DNA of 64,000 bases from NCBI GenBank assembly GCA_004017535.1, contig SAJS01000001.1, positions 496,001 through 560,000 on the forward strand, given 5' to 3'. The notes under the pieces were generated by a model. It saw only the letters and a program-made list of their open reading frames with translations, had not been told where the DNA came from and made no database searches. Below are positions 33,709-43,305 of the stretch, in pieces (the stretch's first letter is position 1; every line of letters starts with the position of its first letter). The position numbers and the translations under genes are program-made. The stretch is from Mesorhizobium sp. Its GTDB lineage: Bacteria; Pseudomonadota; Alphaproteobacteria; Rhizobiales; Rhizobiaceae.

Positions 33709-34721
33709 GGCCGCGCCCGCGCCAGCCGCTGCACCCAGCGGAAAGCGTCGCGGCTGAGGCGCGAGCGCAGCTTTTCGCGCGAGTTGACCCGCAGCAGCAT
33801 GTTGCCGGTGATCAGCCATTTCGCCAGCCTTATCGAGAGGTCCGGCTTGATGCGGTCGGCAAGCTCGATCGCGCGCGGCGCGCCGAACAGGCGCCCGGTC
33901 ACGTTGAGGACCGTCGCCAGCTCGAGCTCGATGCCGGTCATGCGGGCGGCCTCCAGCAGGCGCGCTTCGTCTTCCGGCGATTTCAACGCCCGTACGCCTT
34001 GCAGCACGTCGACGCAGAGCTGCAGCCGATGGAACTTGTGGCCGCCGGCCGCGTGAACGATGGCGATGGTGAGCAGCGCCGCCGGCGTGTCGGTCGCGCC
34101 ATTGTCGATCGCTTGCAGCTCGCGAAAGCCGAGCGACAGGCGCCGGCGCATGCCGGTGTCGTGCACCAGGTTGCCGTGCAATTCGATCAGCAGGCTGGAA
34201 TTCTCTTTCTCCAGCCATTTGAATTCCTGCAGCGCGTGAGACTCGGTCTCGCCGCTGCCGAGCTCGAAGCCGCATTCGGCGATCGTCCTGTTGGCTTCCT
34301 CGATGCCGGCCGGGTCGACGAGAATGTCGATGTCGGTGAACGGCCGGTCGGCAAGCTGGCTATAGAGCCTGCGTGCGAACACCGGCCCCTTCACGATCCG
34401 GGCCGGAACGCCTTTCGCCGCCAGCGCCTTCATGATGCGGTCGCCATGATATTGCAGCAGCATCGATTGCCCGGTCGCCATCGTCATCTGGTCGCGCAAC
34501 TCGGCAAGCTTTTGCCGCAGACCCGCTTCTTTCGGCAGATTGGCGTCGCCGCGTTCCCGGAGCTTGCGCAGCACGATCGGCAACACGCCGTGGAACTCTG
34601 CATTGGCCAGCAGCGCCAACAGCCCGGCGGGCGGAACGTCCTTGTCCCAATCGGCGGGCGCCTCGGGGTCGGCAAGGGTGATCAGCAGTTTTTCCTGGGC
34701 AGGCGAAAGCTCGGGCAGCAT
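33696..34721 (-). CDS. Nucleotidyltransferase-family protein of the second set (NTP_transf_5 type)
   Basis: This 341-residue protein carries ARIVKGPVFARRLYSQLADRP, then FTDIDILVDP with the Asp-x-Asp metal site (130-132), then LLIELHGNLV. It is a paralogue of the protein at 8908-10110. Both are small single-domain nucleotidyltransferases without recognised substrates. It is convergent with the kinase gene and its start region (34722-34890) contains dispersed palindromes. Pairing of this family with PqqD/B2/HprK genes twice in one window supports a functional link. Confidence 0.75.
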   Translation of the reverse strand: MLPELSPAQEKLLITLADPEAPADWDKDVPPAGLLALLANAEFHGVLPIVLRKLRERGDANLPKEAGLRQKLAELRDQMTMATGQSMLLQYHGDRIMKALAAKGVPARIVKGPVFARRLYSQLADRPFTDIDILVDPAGIEEANRTIAECGFELGSGETESHALQEFKWLEKENSSLLIELHGNLVHDTGMRRRLSLGFRELQAIDNGATDTPAALLTIAIVHAAGGHKFHRLQLCVDVLQGVRALKSPEDEARLLEAARMTGIELELATVLNVTGRLFGAPRAIELADRIKPDLSIRLAKWLITGNMLLRVNSREKLRSRLSRDAFRWVQRLARARPYPA

Positions 34722-34790
34722 CGTTCAGGCAACAGCGACAAGGTTCCGCGCATGCTTGCCAGAAAAGTACCGGTGAAGCCAGCTACGGCT

Positions 34791-34891
34791 AGAGCGGTTC
34801 ACCGTTCCAGGGAAACGCAGAACCGCTCTATATCTTTGTTTTGGCGCAATTCCGGAGGGAAAACCGCTTCACACTTTTCCTGGAATTGCGC
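34791..34891. repeat. Two adjacent rhizobial intergenic palindromes
   Basis: AGAGCGGTTC/GAACCGCTCT (34791-34829) is followed by GCGCAATTCC/GGAATTGCGC (34844-34891). The inner part of the second (AAAACCGCTTCACACTTTTCC) also occurs inverted near 59231-59270, so it is a dispersed family. It abuts the dhaK stop codon and may act as a transcription end between dhaK and the nucleotidyltransferase. Confidence 0.7.
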
Positions 34892-35877
34892 TACATCCCC
34901 CAGCGTAGCGCAGCCGTGTGCACCGGAGCATCCCACAGCGCCGTCATGTCATCTTCAAGCATGGTCAGCGTGATCGAGCACCCTGCCATGTCGAGCGAGG
35001 TCACGTAGGAGCCGACGAGCGAGCGGATCACCGTCACGCCCTGTTTCTCGAATATCCTGCGGGCGCTGTTGTACATCAGATAGAGCTCCATCGAGGGCGT
35101 GCCGCCGAAGCCGTTGACGAACAGCAGCGCCGGCCCCTTGGCGCGGTCGCCCAGATCGCCGGCTATCGCCGCGCAGACCTCCTCGGCGATGGCGTCGGCG
35201 CTCTTCAGCGCGTCGCGCCGCCGGCCCGGCTCGCCATGGATGCCGATACCGAACTCCATCTCGCCGTCGCCGATCTCGAAGGTCGGCTTGCCGGCGGCGG
35301 GCACCGTGCCGCTGGTCAACGCCACGCCCATCGAGCGCGTCGCGGCGTTGACACGGTCGCCCAGCGCCTTGAGCGCGGGCAGCGCCATGCCCTGCTCAGC
35401 CGCGGCGCCGACGATCTTTTCCACCACAAGCGTGCCGGCAACGCCGCGCCTTCCGGTTGTGTAGGACGAGTTCTCGACCGCGACGTCGTCATTGGTCACG
35501 ACCTGCAGCACGCCGTCCGCCATCTCGGCCGCCATGTCGAAATTCATCACGTCGCCTTCGTAATTCTTTACGATGAACAGGCAGCCCGCGCCCGTGTCGA
35601 CGGCCTGAACGGCCGCGAGCATCTGGTCCGGCGTCGGCGAGGTGAAGACCTGGCCGGGACAGGCGGCGTCCAGCATGCCGTGACCGACCAGCCCGCCATG
35701 CAGCGGCTCATGGCCGGAGCCGCCGCCCGAAATCAGCGCCACCTTGCCCGGCTTCAGCTCCTTGCGGCGGATGAATTTGTGGCCGTCGCCAAGCATGAGG
35801 ATATCGGCATGAGCCGCCGCAAAGCCGTCGAGGCTTTCGGTCAGCACCGTGTCCACCGAATTGATGAATTTCTTCAT
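34891..35877 (-). CDS. dhaK: Dihydroxyacetone kinase subunit DhaK
   Basis: This 328-residue DhaK-domain protein binds dihydroxyacetone covalently as a hemiaminal on His in GIGIHGEPG. It also has ALISGGGSGHEPLHGGLVGHGMLDAACPG, the substrate loop, and IVKNYEGDVMNF. It is a DhaK-only protein without a fused DhaL, so it should need a DhaL partner and DhaM, both encoded upstream. It is the last gene of the dha/PTS unit. Its paralogue at 39265 carries a fused DhaL domain. Confidence 0.9.
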   Translation of the reverse strand: MKKFINSVDTVLTESLDGFAAAHADILMLGDGHKFIRRKELKPGKVALISGGGSGHEPLHGGLVGHGMLDAACPGQVFTSPTPDQMLAAVQAVDTGAGCLFIVKNYEGDVMNFDMAAEMADGVLQVVTNDDVAVENSSYTTGRRGVAGTLVVEKIVGAAAEQGMALPALKALGDRVNAATRSMGVALTSGTVPAAGKPTFEIGDGEMEFGIGIHGEPGRRRDALKSADAIAEEVCAAIAGDLGDRAKGPALLFVNGFGGTPSMELYLMYNSARRIFEKQGVTVIRSLVGSYVTSLDMAGCSITLTMLEDDMTALWDAPVHTAALRWGM

Positions 35878-35900
35878 GGCAGTCCTCCCATGCTCCCGCT

Positions 35901-36332
35901 TTAGCCGCTGCCCTTGCCGGCGATGCTGGTTATTTTCTGGATGAAGTCGTTGATCGCCCGATCGAGCGCCGCGTTCTGCTTGTCGTCGCCGAAATCCGGC
36001 ACGATGAGCGAGACATGTCGCGTCCTGCGCGACCCTGACGCCGCGGGCGCCTTGCCAGGATGCGCCTGGTGATAGGCGGCCATGAACTGGTCGCGCTCGG
36101 CCTGGCTGAAATGGCAGACGGAAAAGATCGACGGCAGATGCTTTGACGGGATCGGGATTGAATAGGCGGGGCTGGAAATCTGCGTGACGAAGCTGCGGTG
36201 CTTGCCGAGCGCGTCGGCCAGGCGCTGGCGCATGCCCGATGGCCGCTGATCGATGACCTGCGACAGGATCGTCTTGTAGGCGCGGATCGCCTCTTCCGAG
36301 CCTGCTTCCGGTATCCGTTCCGTTTTGGCCAT
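35901..36332 (-). CDS. Hypothetical protein with a helix-turn-helix-like segment, in the dha locus
   Basis: This is a 143-residue basic protein. The segment RQRLADALGKHRSFVTQISS (about 35-54) reads like a lambda-repressor-type helix-turn-helix, followed by SIFSVCHFSQAERDQFMAAYHQAHP. The C-terminus is RHVSLIVPDFGDDKQNAALDRAINDFIQKI. No signal or membrane segment is present. It lies between the PTS enzyme I gene (4-bp gap) and dhaK (23-bp gap), so it is in the operon. A regulator of dha expression is plausible but unproven. The longer frame upstream is antisense-like and rejected. Confidence 0.65.
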   Translation of the reverse strand: MAKTERIPEAGSEEAIRAYKTILSQVIDQRPSGMRQRLADALGKHRSFVTQISSPAYSIPIPSKHLPSIFSVCHFSQAERDQFMAAYHQAHPGKAPAASGSRRTRHVSLIVPDFGDDKQNAALDRAINDFIQKITSIAGKGSG

Positions 36333-36336
36333 GCGC

Positions 36337-37911
<1,575 letters not shown>

Positions 37912-37943
37912 GACCCGGTTTCCCACGGACATGCGGATCCGTT

Positions 37944-38246
37944 TCAAGCGGACCGGGCATGATCCGCATCCTCGTCGAAATCGCGCTGCACCAGATCGAC
38001 CAGCGCTTTCACCGCCTGAGTCGCGCCGTCACCCTTGGCGCGGATATGCAGCATGGTCCCTTTCGGCGCCTTGGCCGCCATCACCTTGACGATGCTCTTG
38101 GCGTCGAACCAGGGGCCGTTCGCGGCCACCGCCACCTCCACCTCGGCCGCGAACGTCTTGGCGAGCTTGGTGAACTTCACCGAAGGGCGCGCATGCAGGC
38201 CCACCGCGTGGGTGATCAGGACCGTTGCTTCGGCGGATGCGGACAT
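37944..38246 (-). CDS. HPr-like phosphocarrier protein
   Basis: This is a 100-residue HPr protein with the phosphohistidine motif HAVGLHARPSVKFTKLA (His-15 type) and the region WFDAKSIVKVMAAKAPKG. In most HPr proteins that position is followed by SSIxxLMxL with the regulatory Ser; here it reads KSIVKVM, so Ser is kept. It carries phosphate from the adjacent EI to DhaM. It has a short acidic tail. The gene lies between EI (32 bp) and dhaM (19 bp). Confidence 0.88.
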   Translation of the reverse strand: MSASAEATVLITHAVGLHARPSVKFTKLAKTFAAEVEVAVAANGPWFDAKSIVKVMAAKAPKGTMLHIRAKGDGATQAVKALVDLVQRDFDEDADHARSA

Positions 38247-38265
38247 TCAGTCGGTTCCCGTTCGT

Positions 38266-38655
38266 TCACGACGGCGACAATTCATGCGCCGTCGCCACCA
38301 CTTCCTTGAGCGAGGCGCCGCCGGAGGATTCGGTCGCGGCCATTACCGCGCCTTCGACGATCGGCGCGTTGCAGACGACGATCTTGTGCGAGCGCGGCTC
38401 GCCGATCATCTCGACCGCCATCTCCGAGTTGGTCTCGGCGCCGCCGAGATCGACCAGGATGGCGACGCCCGCTTCAGACCAGGCCTTCTCGATCGCGCCC
38501 ATGATCGCCTCGACGCTGGTGCCGAGCCCGCCATGGCCGTTTCCGCCGCACCATGCAAGCGGCACTTCGTCGCCCACCATCTGGCGCACCATGTCGGCAG
38601 TGCCCTCGGCGACGAGGGGCGAATGCGACACGATGACGATACCGACATTGCTCAT
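38266..38655 (-). CDS. dhaM: DhaM phosphotransfer subunit (EIIA-Man-like domain)
   Basis: This 129-residue protein starts VGIVIVSHSPLVAEGTADMV, with the phosphorylated His in SHS, and continues VDLGGAETNSEMAVEM and VCNAPIVEGAVMA. It is the phosphate donor to the ADP bound on DhaL. Unlike E. coli DhaM it is a single domain, with HPr and EI supplied as separate neighbours. ATG 38655 overlaps the dhaL stop (ATGA). Confidence 0.9.
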   Translation of the reverse strand: MSNVGIVIVSHSPLVAEGTADMVRQMVGDEVPLAWCGGNGHGGLGTSVEAIMGAIEKAWSEAGVAILVDLGGAETNSEMAVEMIGEPRSHKIVVCNAPIVEGAVMAATESSGGASLKEVVATAHELSPS

Positions 38656-39254
38656 CAATTGCCCTCTATCGCTTCCGCGACCGCGCGCACCAGAAGCGCG
38701 GTCGAGCGCGCTCCGGCGTCCATATGCCCGATCGAGCGCTCTCCCAAGAATGAAGCGCGCCCGCGCAGGGCCTTCATCGGCACCGTGGCCTCCGCCGCCT
38801 TGTCGGCTGCGTCGGCGATTTCGCCGGCCGTCTTGCCCTGCGCCAGCGCCTCATACACCGGCTGCAGCACGTCGAGCATGGTTTTTTGGCCAACCTGCGA
38901 TTTACCGCGCGCGGCCACCGCCTCGATCGCCTTGCCGAACGCCGCTGTCAGCCCGTCTCTATCGGGTGCCGCCGGCAGGTCCTTGCCGAGCGCCATGAAC
39001 AACGTGCCGAACAGAGGGCCGGAGGCGCCGCCCACGGTCATCACCAGCTTGGTACCCACCGCTTTCAGCGCCTCGGGCAGCGGCTTCGCTGAAAAGGCGT
39101 CCGCCTCGGCGCGCACCGCCTCGAAGCCGCGCTTCATGTTCAGCCCGTGGTCGCCGTCGCCGATCGCCTGGTCGAGCGCGGTCAATTCCTCGGCATGCGC
39201 CGCGATCGTATCGGCTGCCGCCGCGATCAGTCTGGAGAAATCGGCTGCGGCCAT
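38655..39254 (-). CDS. dhaL: Dihydroxyacetone kinase subunit DhaL
   Basis: This 199-residue all-helical protein has the ADP/Mg site LDQAIGDGDHGLNMKRGFEAV (three Asp residues) and GGASGPLFGTLFMALG. It holds ADP as a tightly bound cofactor that is rephosphorylated by DhaM, and passes phosphate to dihydroxyacetone on DhaK. It is tightly linked to dhaM (ATGA overlap) and lies 10 bases after the dhaK-dhaL fusion. Confidence 0.9.
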   Translation of the reverse strand: MAAADFSRLIAAAADTIAAHAEELTALDQAIGDGDHGLNMKRGFEAVRAEADAFSAKPLPEALKAVGTKLVMTVGGASGPLFGTLFMALGKDLPAAPDRDGLTAAFGKAIEAVAARGKSQVGQKTMLDVLQPVYEALAQGKTAGEIADAADKAAEATVPMKALRGRASFLGERSIGHMDAGARSTALLVRAVAEAIEGN

Positions 39255-39264
39255 TGTCCGTCCT

Positions 39265-40905
39265 TCATGCCGGGGCGAACAGCGCCGCCACGGCAGCGAA
39301 AACTTCGGCGACCGCGAAGGCGCCCGGATCCGCTGTGTCTAGCTGCCTGCCGATATAGGCGGAGCGGCCGGCTTTTGCCTTCTGCATCGCGGCGGTTGCC
39401 TCGGCGCCCTGCCGCGCCGCTTCTGCCGCGGCTTCCAGCCCGCTCGCGTCAAGAGCTTTCAGCGCCGGCTCGAGTGCGTCGAGCATGGTGCGGTCGCCGA
39501 TCCTGGCGCCGCCATAGAAGGCCATCCGGTCGAGTCCGGCGACCAAGGCCCTGCTGAGCGACGTGCCGCTGCCGAGCGCTTGCGAGGCCGCGGTGAAGAA
39601 GATCGACAACAGCACGCCGCTGGAGCCGCCCATCGAGGTGCCGAGCGTATCGCCGATCGCGGCGGCGGTTGCGGCATTGTCGGCAAGCGGCAGCGTGTCG
39701 ATACGCTCGAGAATGCTGCGCGCCCCGGTCGCCACGGTCGAGCCGGTGTCGCCGTCGCCAGCCTTGGCGTCGAGCGCGTTGAGCGGCTCTTCGAGCGAGA
39801 TCAGCTTCTGGCAAACGGCTTTGATCAGCCGCTCCGCGGCCGCATCGCGGCTGGCGGGCTTTGTGGCTGTGCCGGTGACAGGCTTGGCCATCGCCACCAC
39901 GACCGGTGCGCGAACCGGCTTTGCCGGCAGCCAGGCATGCAGGCCGACGGGCGCCAGCAGCGCTTTCTCGCGTTCCGCATCCAGCTTGATCAGCGACAGC
40001 GAGAAGCCGTTCATGTTGAGCGCGGTCATCAAGTGCCCGGGCCCGATCGTCAGCGCCACCGCCTTTGCCAGCGACGAAGACAGCACGGCATTCGCGATCA
40101 GCGACATTTCGAGCGGCGGCACCGATCCGAGATTGTTGATCAAAAGCGCATAGCGGCTGTGCGGATCGAGCCGCGCCGCGAGGCGCTCCGCCATGATGGC
40201 GACCAGCTTGCTGGCGGCCTCCAGGGCGATGCGCTCGACGCCGGGCTCGCCATGGATGCCGAGGCCGAGCTCGCCATCGTCGGCGCCGAAACGCTCCTCA
40301 TGCGCCTGTCCCGGGATCGAGCAGGAGGAAAGCGAGATGCCGAGCGAAACGATGTCCTTGGCCGCCGCACGCGCCGCCGCGGCCACCGATGCCAGGTCAT
40401 GGCCGGATTCCGACAGGTGCCCGGCGATCTTGTGCACGAACAGCGTGCCGGCGACGCCGCGCGGCTGCGCGATGTCCGGCAAGGCGATGTCGTCGGCGAC
40501 GATCACCATCTCGATCGCGAGACCCTCGGCACGCGCCTTCTCCGCCGCCAGTCCGAAATTGAGCCGGTCGCCGGTATAGTTTTTCACGATCAGCAGGCAG
40601 CCGGCGGGGCCGGTCGTGGCGCGGATCGCCGCCAGCACCGCCTCGACGCTCGGCGAGGCGAAGATCTCGCCGGAGATGGCCGCCGTCAGCATGCCGGCGC
40701 CGACGAAGCCGGCATGCGAGGGCTCATGCCCGGCGCCGCCGCCCGAAACCACGGCCACCTTCGTCTTGTCCCAGTCGGCGCGCAGCACCACCTTGATCTC
40801 GGGATAGCCGTCGAGGCGGGCCAGCGCGCCCGATCCCGCCGTGGCGAGGAAGCCGTCGAGTGCCTCGGTGACGATCGTGTCCTTGCGGTTGAAAAAGTGC
40901 TTCAT
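39265..40905 (-). CDS. Dihydroxyacetone kinase with fused DhaK and DhaL domains
   Basis: This is a 546-residue protein. Its N-terminal DhaK domain (about 1-325) has VVSGGGAGHEPSHAGFVGAGMLTAA, LIVKNYTGDRLNFG and the substrate His in GLGIHGEPGVERI. An Ala/Pro-rich linker leads to a C-terminal DhaL domain with LDAKAGDGDTGSTVATGA. This is the layout of ATP-dependent DHA kinases, but here it sits next to PTS-type dhaL and dhaM, so the operon encodes both styles. ATG 40905 starts MKHFFNRKDTIVTEALDGFL. It is 78 bases downstream of the ABC ATPase gene. Confidence 0.88.
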   Translation of the reverse strand: MKHFFNRKDTIVTEALDGFLATAGSGALARLDGYPEIKVVLRADWDKTKVAVVSGGGAGHEPSHAGFVGAGMLTAAISGEIFASPSVEAVLAAIRATTGPAGCLLIVKNYTGDRLNFGLAAEKARAEGLAIEMVIVADDIALPDIAQPRGVAGTLFVHKIAGHLSESGHDLASVAAAARAAAKDIVSLGISLSSCSIPGQAHEERFGADDGELGLGIHGEPGVERIALEAASKLVAIMAERLAARLDPHSRYALLINNLGSVPPLEMSLIANAVLSSSLAKAVALTIGPGHLMTALNMNGFSLSLIKLDAEREKALLAPVGLHAWLPAKPVRAPVVVAMAKPVTGTATKPASRDAAAERLIKAVCQKLISLEEPLNALDAKAGDGDTGSTVATGARSILERIDTLPLADNAATAAAIGDTLGTSMGGSSGVLLSIFFTAASQALGSGTSLSRALVAGLDRMAFYGGARIGDRTMLDALEPALKALDASGLEAAAEAARQGAEATAAMQKAKAGRSAYIGRQLDTADPGAFAVAEVFAAVAALFAPA

Positions 40906-40983
40906 GGATTTCGTCCAGTCCGTATCTGCGGCAGTCAATCAATGTGCGAAAATATGGGGCGTCGCGGCTACATCAGTCCCCCG

Positions 40984-41997
40984 CTACATCAATCTCTGCC
41001 CGTCCGAGCCGAAATAGAGCGGCGCGATGTAGCGGATCGTCACCTTGTCCCCCTTGGCTAAAGGCGTCTCTGGATCGGTCAGCGTCACCAGCTTCTTCGC
41101 CCCCACCGTCACATGCAGGTGGTTCTGGTCGCCGAGATGCTCGACCCAGTCCACGACGCCGTCGGCATGGCCGTTCGTTGCCTTCTCGATCGCCAGATGC
41201 TCGGTGCGGGCGCCGATCGTCGTCGTGCCTGTCGGCGCGCCGCCATCGGGCAGCAATCCGGCCGGCAGGAGGTTGATCGCCGGCTGACCGAGGCGGGCCG
41301 CGACATGAAGGTCTGCCGGCTCGGAATAAATCGCGCGCGGCGTACCAATCTGCACCAGCACGCCATCGGCGAGGATGCCGATGCGGTCAGCCATTGTCAT
41401 CGCCTCGATCTGATCATGCGTGACATAGAGCATGGTGGCGCCGAGCTCGGATTGGATGCGCTTCAGCTCGAGCCGGAGATCGGCGCGCAGCTTGGCGTCG
41501 AGCGAGGACAGCGGCTCGTCCATCAGGTAGATCGCCGGCTTGCGCACCAAAGCGCGGCCGATGGCGACGCGCTGCATCTCGCCGCCCGACAATTTCGTCG
41601 AGCGGTTGTCGAGCTTGTGGTCGATGCGCACCATGCGCGCGACTTCCTCGACGCGGCGGCGCACCGCCTCCTCCGGAAAGCGCCGCGCCGGCGAGCGCAG
41701 CGGGAAGGCGAGGTTGTCGAACACCGACAGATGCGGATAGAGCGAATATTGCTGGAAGACGAAAGCGGTGTCACGTTCGGCCGGCGACAGCGTCGTCGCA
41801 TCATGGCCGCCGATATGGATCGTGCCGCTGTCCGGCCGCTCCAGCCCGGCAATCAGCCTCAGCGTCGTCGTCTTGCCGGCGCCGGTCGGCCCGAGCAGCA
41901 CGACGAACTCGCCGTCCTTGATCGTGAGGTCGAGATCGTCGATCGCGACAGTGTCGCCGAAACTCTTGGTCACGCCCTGGATACGGACATCAGCCAT
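40984..41997 (-). CDS. Sugar/polyol ABC transporter ATP-binding protein, second ATPase
   Basis: This 337-residue MalK/UgpC-like ATPase has Walker A GPTGAGKTT, signature KLSGGEMQRVAIGRAL, Walker B YLMDEPLSSLDAKLR and a C-terminal TOBE-like regulatory domain (GARTEHLAIE). It energises uptake with the two permeases and pairs with the ATPase encoded upstream. ATG 41997 follows GGAGGCGCGCC, and its first eight bases overlap the preceding gene. Two different ATPases in one importer are known for the rhizobial GlpS/GlpT glycerol system. Confidence 0.88.
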   Translation of the reverse strand: MADVRIQGVTKSFGDTVAIDDLDLTIKDGEFVVLLGPTGAGKTTTLRLIAGLERPDSGTIHIGGHDATTLSPAERDTAFVFQQYSLYPHLSVFDNLAFPLRSPARRFPEEAVRRRVEEVARMVRIDHKLDNRSTKLSGGEMQRVAIGRALVRKPAIYLMDEPLSSLDAKLRADLRLELKRIQSELGATMLYVTHDQIEAMTMADRIGILADGVLVQIGTPRAIYSEPADLHVAARLGQPAINLLPAGLLPDGGAPTGTTTIGARTEHLAIEKATNGHADGVVDWVEHLGDQNHLHVTVGAKKLVTLTDPETPLAKGDKVTIRYIAPLYFGSDGQRLM

Positions 41998-43096
41998 GGC
42001 GCGCCTCCGCTGCCTGATCATGTATGGCGGTCCTGACCGCGCGCCCGGAACCCTTTTCGAACAGCGACAGCCGCGCGCTGCTCAGCGTCAGCCCGACCTG
42101 CTCTCCGGGGCTGAGATGGATGCCTGCCGGCACCCGCGCCTTGATGATGCCGTCGGCCGTCTCAACAGCGACGATCTGCGTGGTGCCGAGATATTCGGTG
42201 CCGTAGATCGCGCCGCGCAGCTTGGAGCCGTCGTCGAAGCGGATGTGCTCGGGCCGGATGCCGAGCGCCATGTCTGCGGGCGCGACGTCCTCGCGCACTT
42301 CCGGCACCGCCACCTTGGCGCCCTGCACGACGATCTCCTTCACGCCCTTGGCGAGCCCGCCGCCGAATTTCAGGAAATTCATCGGCGGCGAGCCGATGAA
42401 ATCGGCGACGAACATTGTCGCCGGCCGGTCGTAGATCTCGCGCGGCGTGCCGAACTGCTCGATGACGCCGTGGTTCATCACCGCGATCTTGTCGGCCATC
42501 GACATCGCTTCCATCTGGTCATGCGTGACATAGACGGTCGTTGCGTGGATGCGGTTGTGCAGCTCGCGCAGCTCATGCACCATCAGATCGCGGAATTCCG
42601 TGTCGAGGGTCCCCAGCGGCTCGTCCATGAGAAAACATTTCGGCCGCCGCACGATGGCGCGGCCGAGCGCGACGCGCTGGCGGTCTCCGCCGGCAAGACC
42701 GGAGACGGATTTCTCGAGCAGGTGGTCGATGCGCAACAGCTTCGCGGTCTCCTCGACGCGGCTGCGGATCTCGGCTGCCGGCATGCCCTGCGCCAGCAGC
42801 GGAAAGCCGATATTCTTGCGCACATTCATGTGCGGATAGAGCGCGAAGAGCTGGAAGACGAAGGCGATGTCGCGCTCGCGCGCCCGGCGCATGGTGACGT
42901 CCTCGCCGCCGAGCAGGATCTTGCCGCCCGTGGGCAGCTCGAGGCCGGCGATCATGCGCAGCGTCGTCGTCTTGCCGCAGCCGGACGGTCCGAGCATGAC
43001 GAAGAACTCGCCGTCCTCGACGACGAAATTGGAATCCTGCACGGCGACGAATGCGCCGAAGGCTTTCCTCAGGTTCTGAACACGAATCTCGGCCAT
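41990..43096 (-). CDS. Sugar/polyol ABC transporter ATP-binding protein, first ATPase with variant signature
   Basis: This 368-residue ATPase has a normal Walker A (GPSGCGKTT) and Walker B (FLMDEPLGTLD). Its signature reads GLAGGDRQRVALGRA, where the usual form is LSGGQ, so it departs at two signature positions. The C-terminal TOBE domain has ALGIRPEHIRFDDG. With the partner at 40984 it would form an asymmetric pair with one canonical and one altered composite site. It lies 2 bases after the small membrane gene and overlaps the next ATPase by 8 bases. Confidence 0.88.
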   Translation of the reverse strand: MAEIRVQNLRKAFGAFVAVQDSNFVVEDGEFFVMLGPSGCGKTTTLRMIAGLELPTGGKILLGGEDVTMRRARERDIAFVFQLFALYPHMNVRKNIGFPLLAQGMPAAEIRSRVEETAKLLRIDHLLEKSVSGLAGGDRQRVALGRAIVRRPKCFLMDEPLGTLDTEFRDLMVHELRELHNRIHATTVYVTHDQMEAMSMADKIAVMNHGVIEQFGTPREIYDRPATMFVADFIGSPPMNFLKFGGGLAKGVKEIVVQGAKVAVPEVREDVAPADMALGIRPEHIRFDDGSKLRGAIYGTEYLGTTQIVAVETADGIIKARVPAGIHLSPGEQVGLTLSSARLSLFEKGSGRAVRTAIHDQAAEARHG

Positions 43097-43098
43097 CT

Positions 43099-43305
43099 CT
43101 ATTCCGGGAATTTCGAGACGATGATGAACATGACCGTGCCGGCGAGCATGGTGATGAAGGAATAGGTGTAGAGCGACAGCGCGAATGGCTGGAACAGCAT
43201 CAGGAAGCCTATCGCGATGATTGCCGTGGCGATGTTCTCCATCAGCCCGCGCCTTGCCCAGACAGGCCAGCGCGATTTGCGTTTTGCAGTCTGGATCGTG
43301 CTCAT
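43099..43305 (-). CDS. Small 68-residue membrane protein of the ABC transporter operon
   Basis: The protein has a basic N-terminus (TAKRKSRWPVWARRG) and two membrane helices (ENIATAIIAIGFLMLFQPFAL; FITMLAGTVMFIIVSKF). It overlaps the permease stop by four bases and precedes the first ATPase by two, so it is a fixed part of the operon. Its place matches that of the small membrane protein GlpU in rhizobial glycerol transporters, but the sequence does not look like the DUF2160 pattern I remember. Function unknown; perhaps an accessory subunit. Confidence 0.72.
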   Translation of the reverse strand: MSTIQTAKRKSRWPVWARRGLMENIATAIIAIGFLMLFQPFALSLYTYSFITMLAGTVMFIIVSKFPE

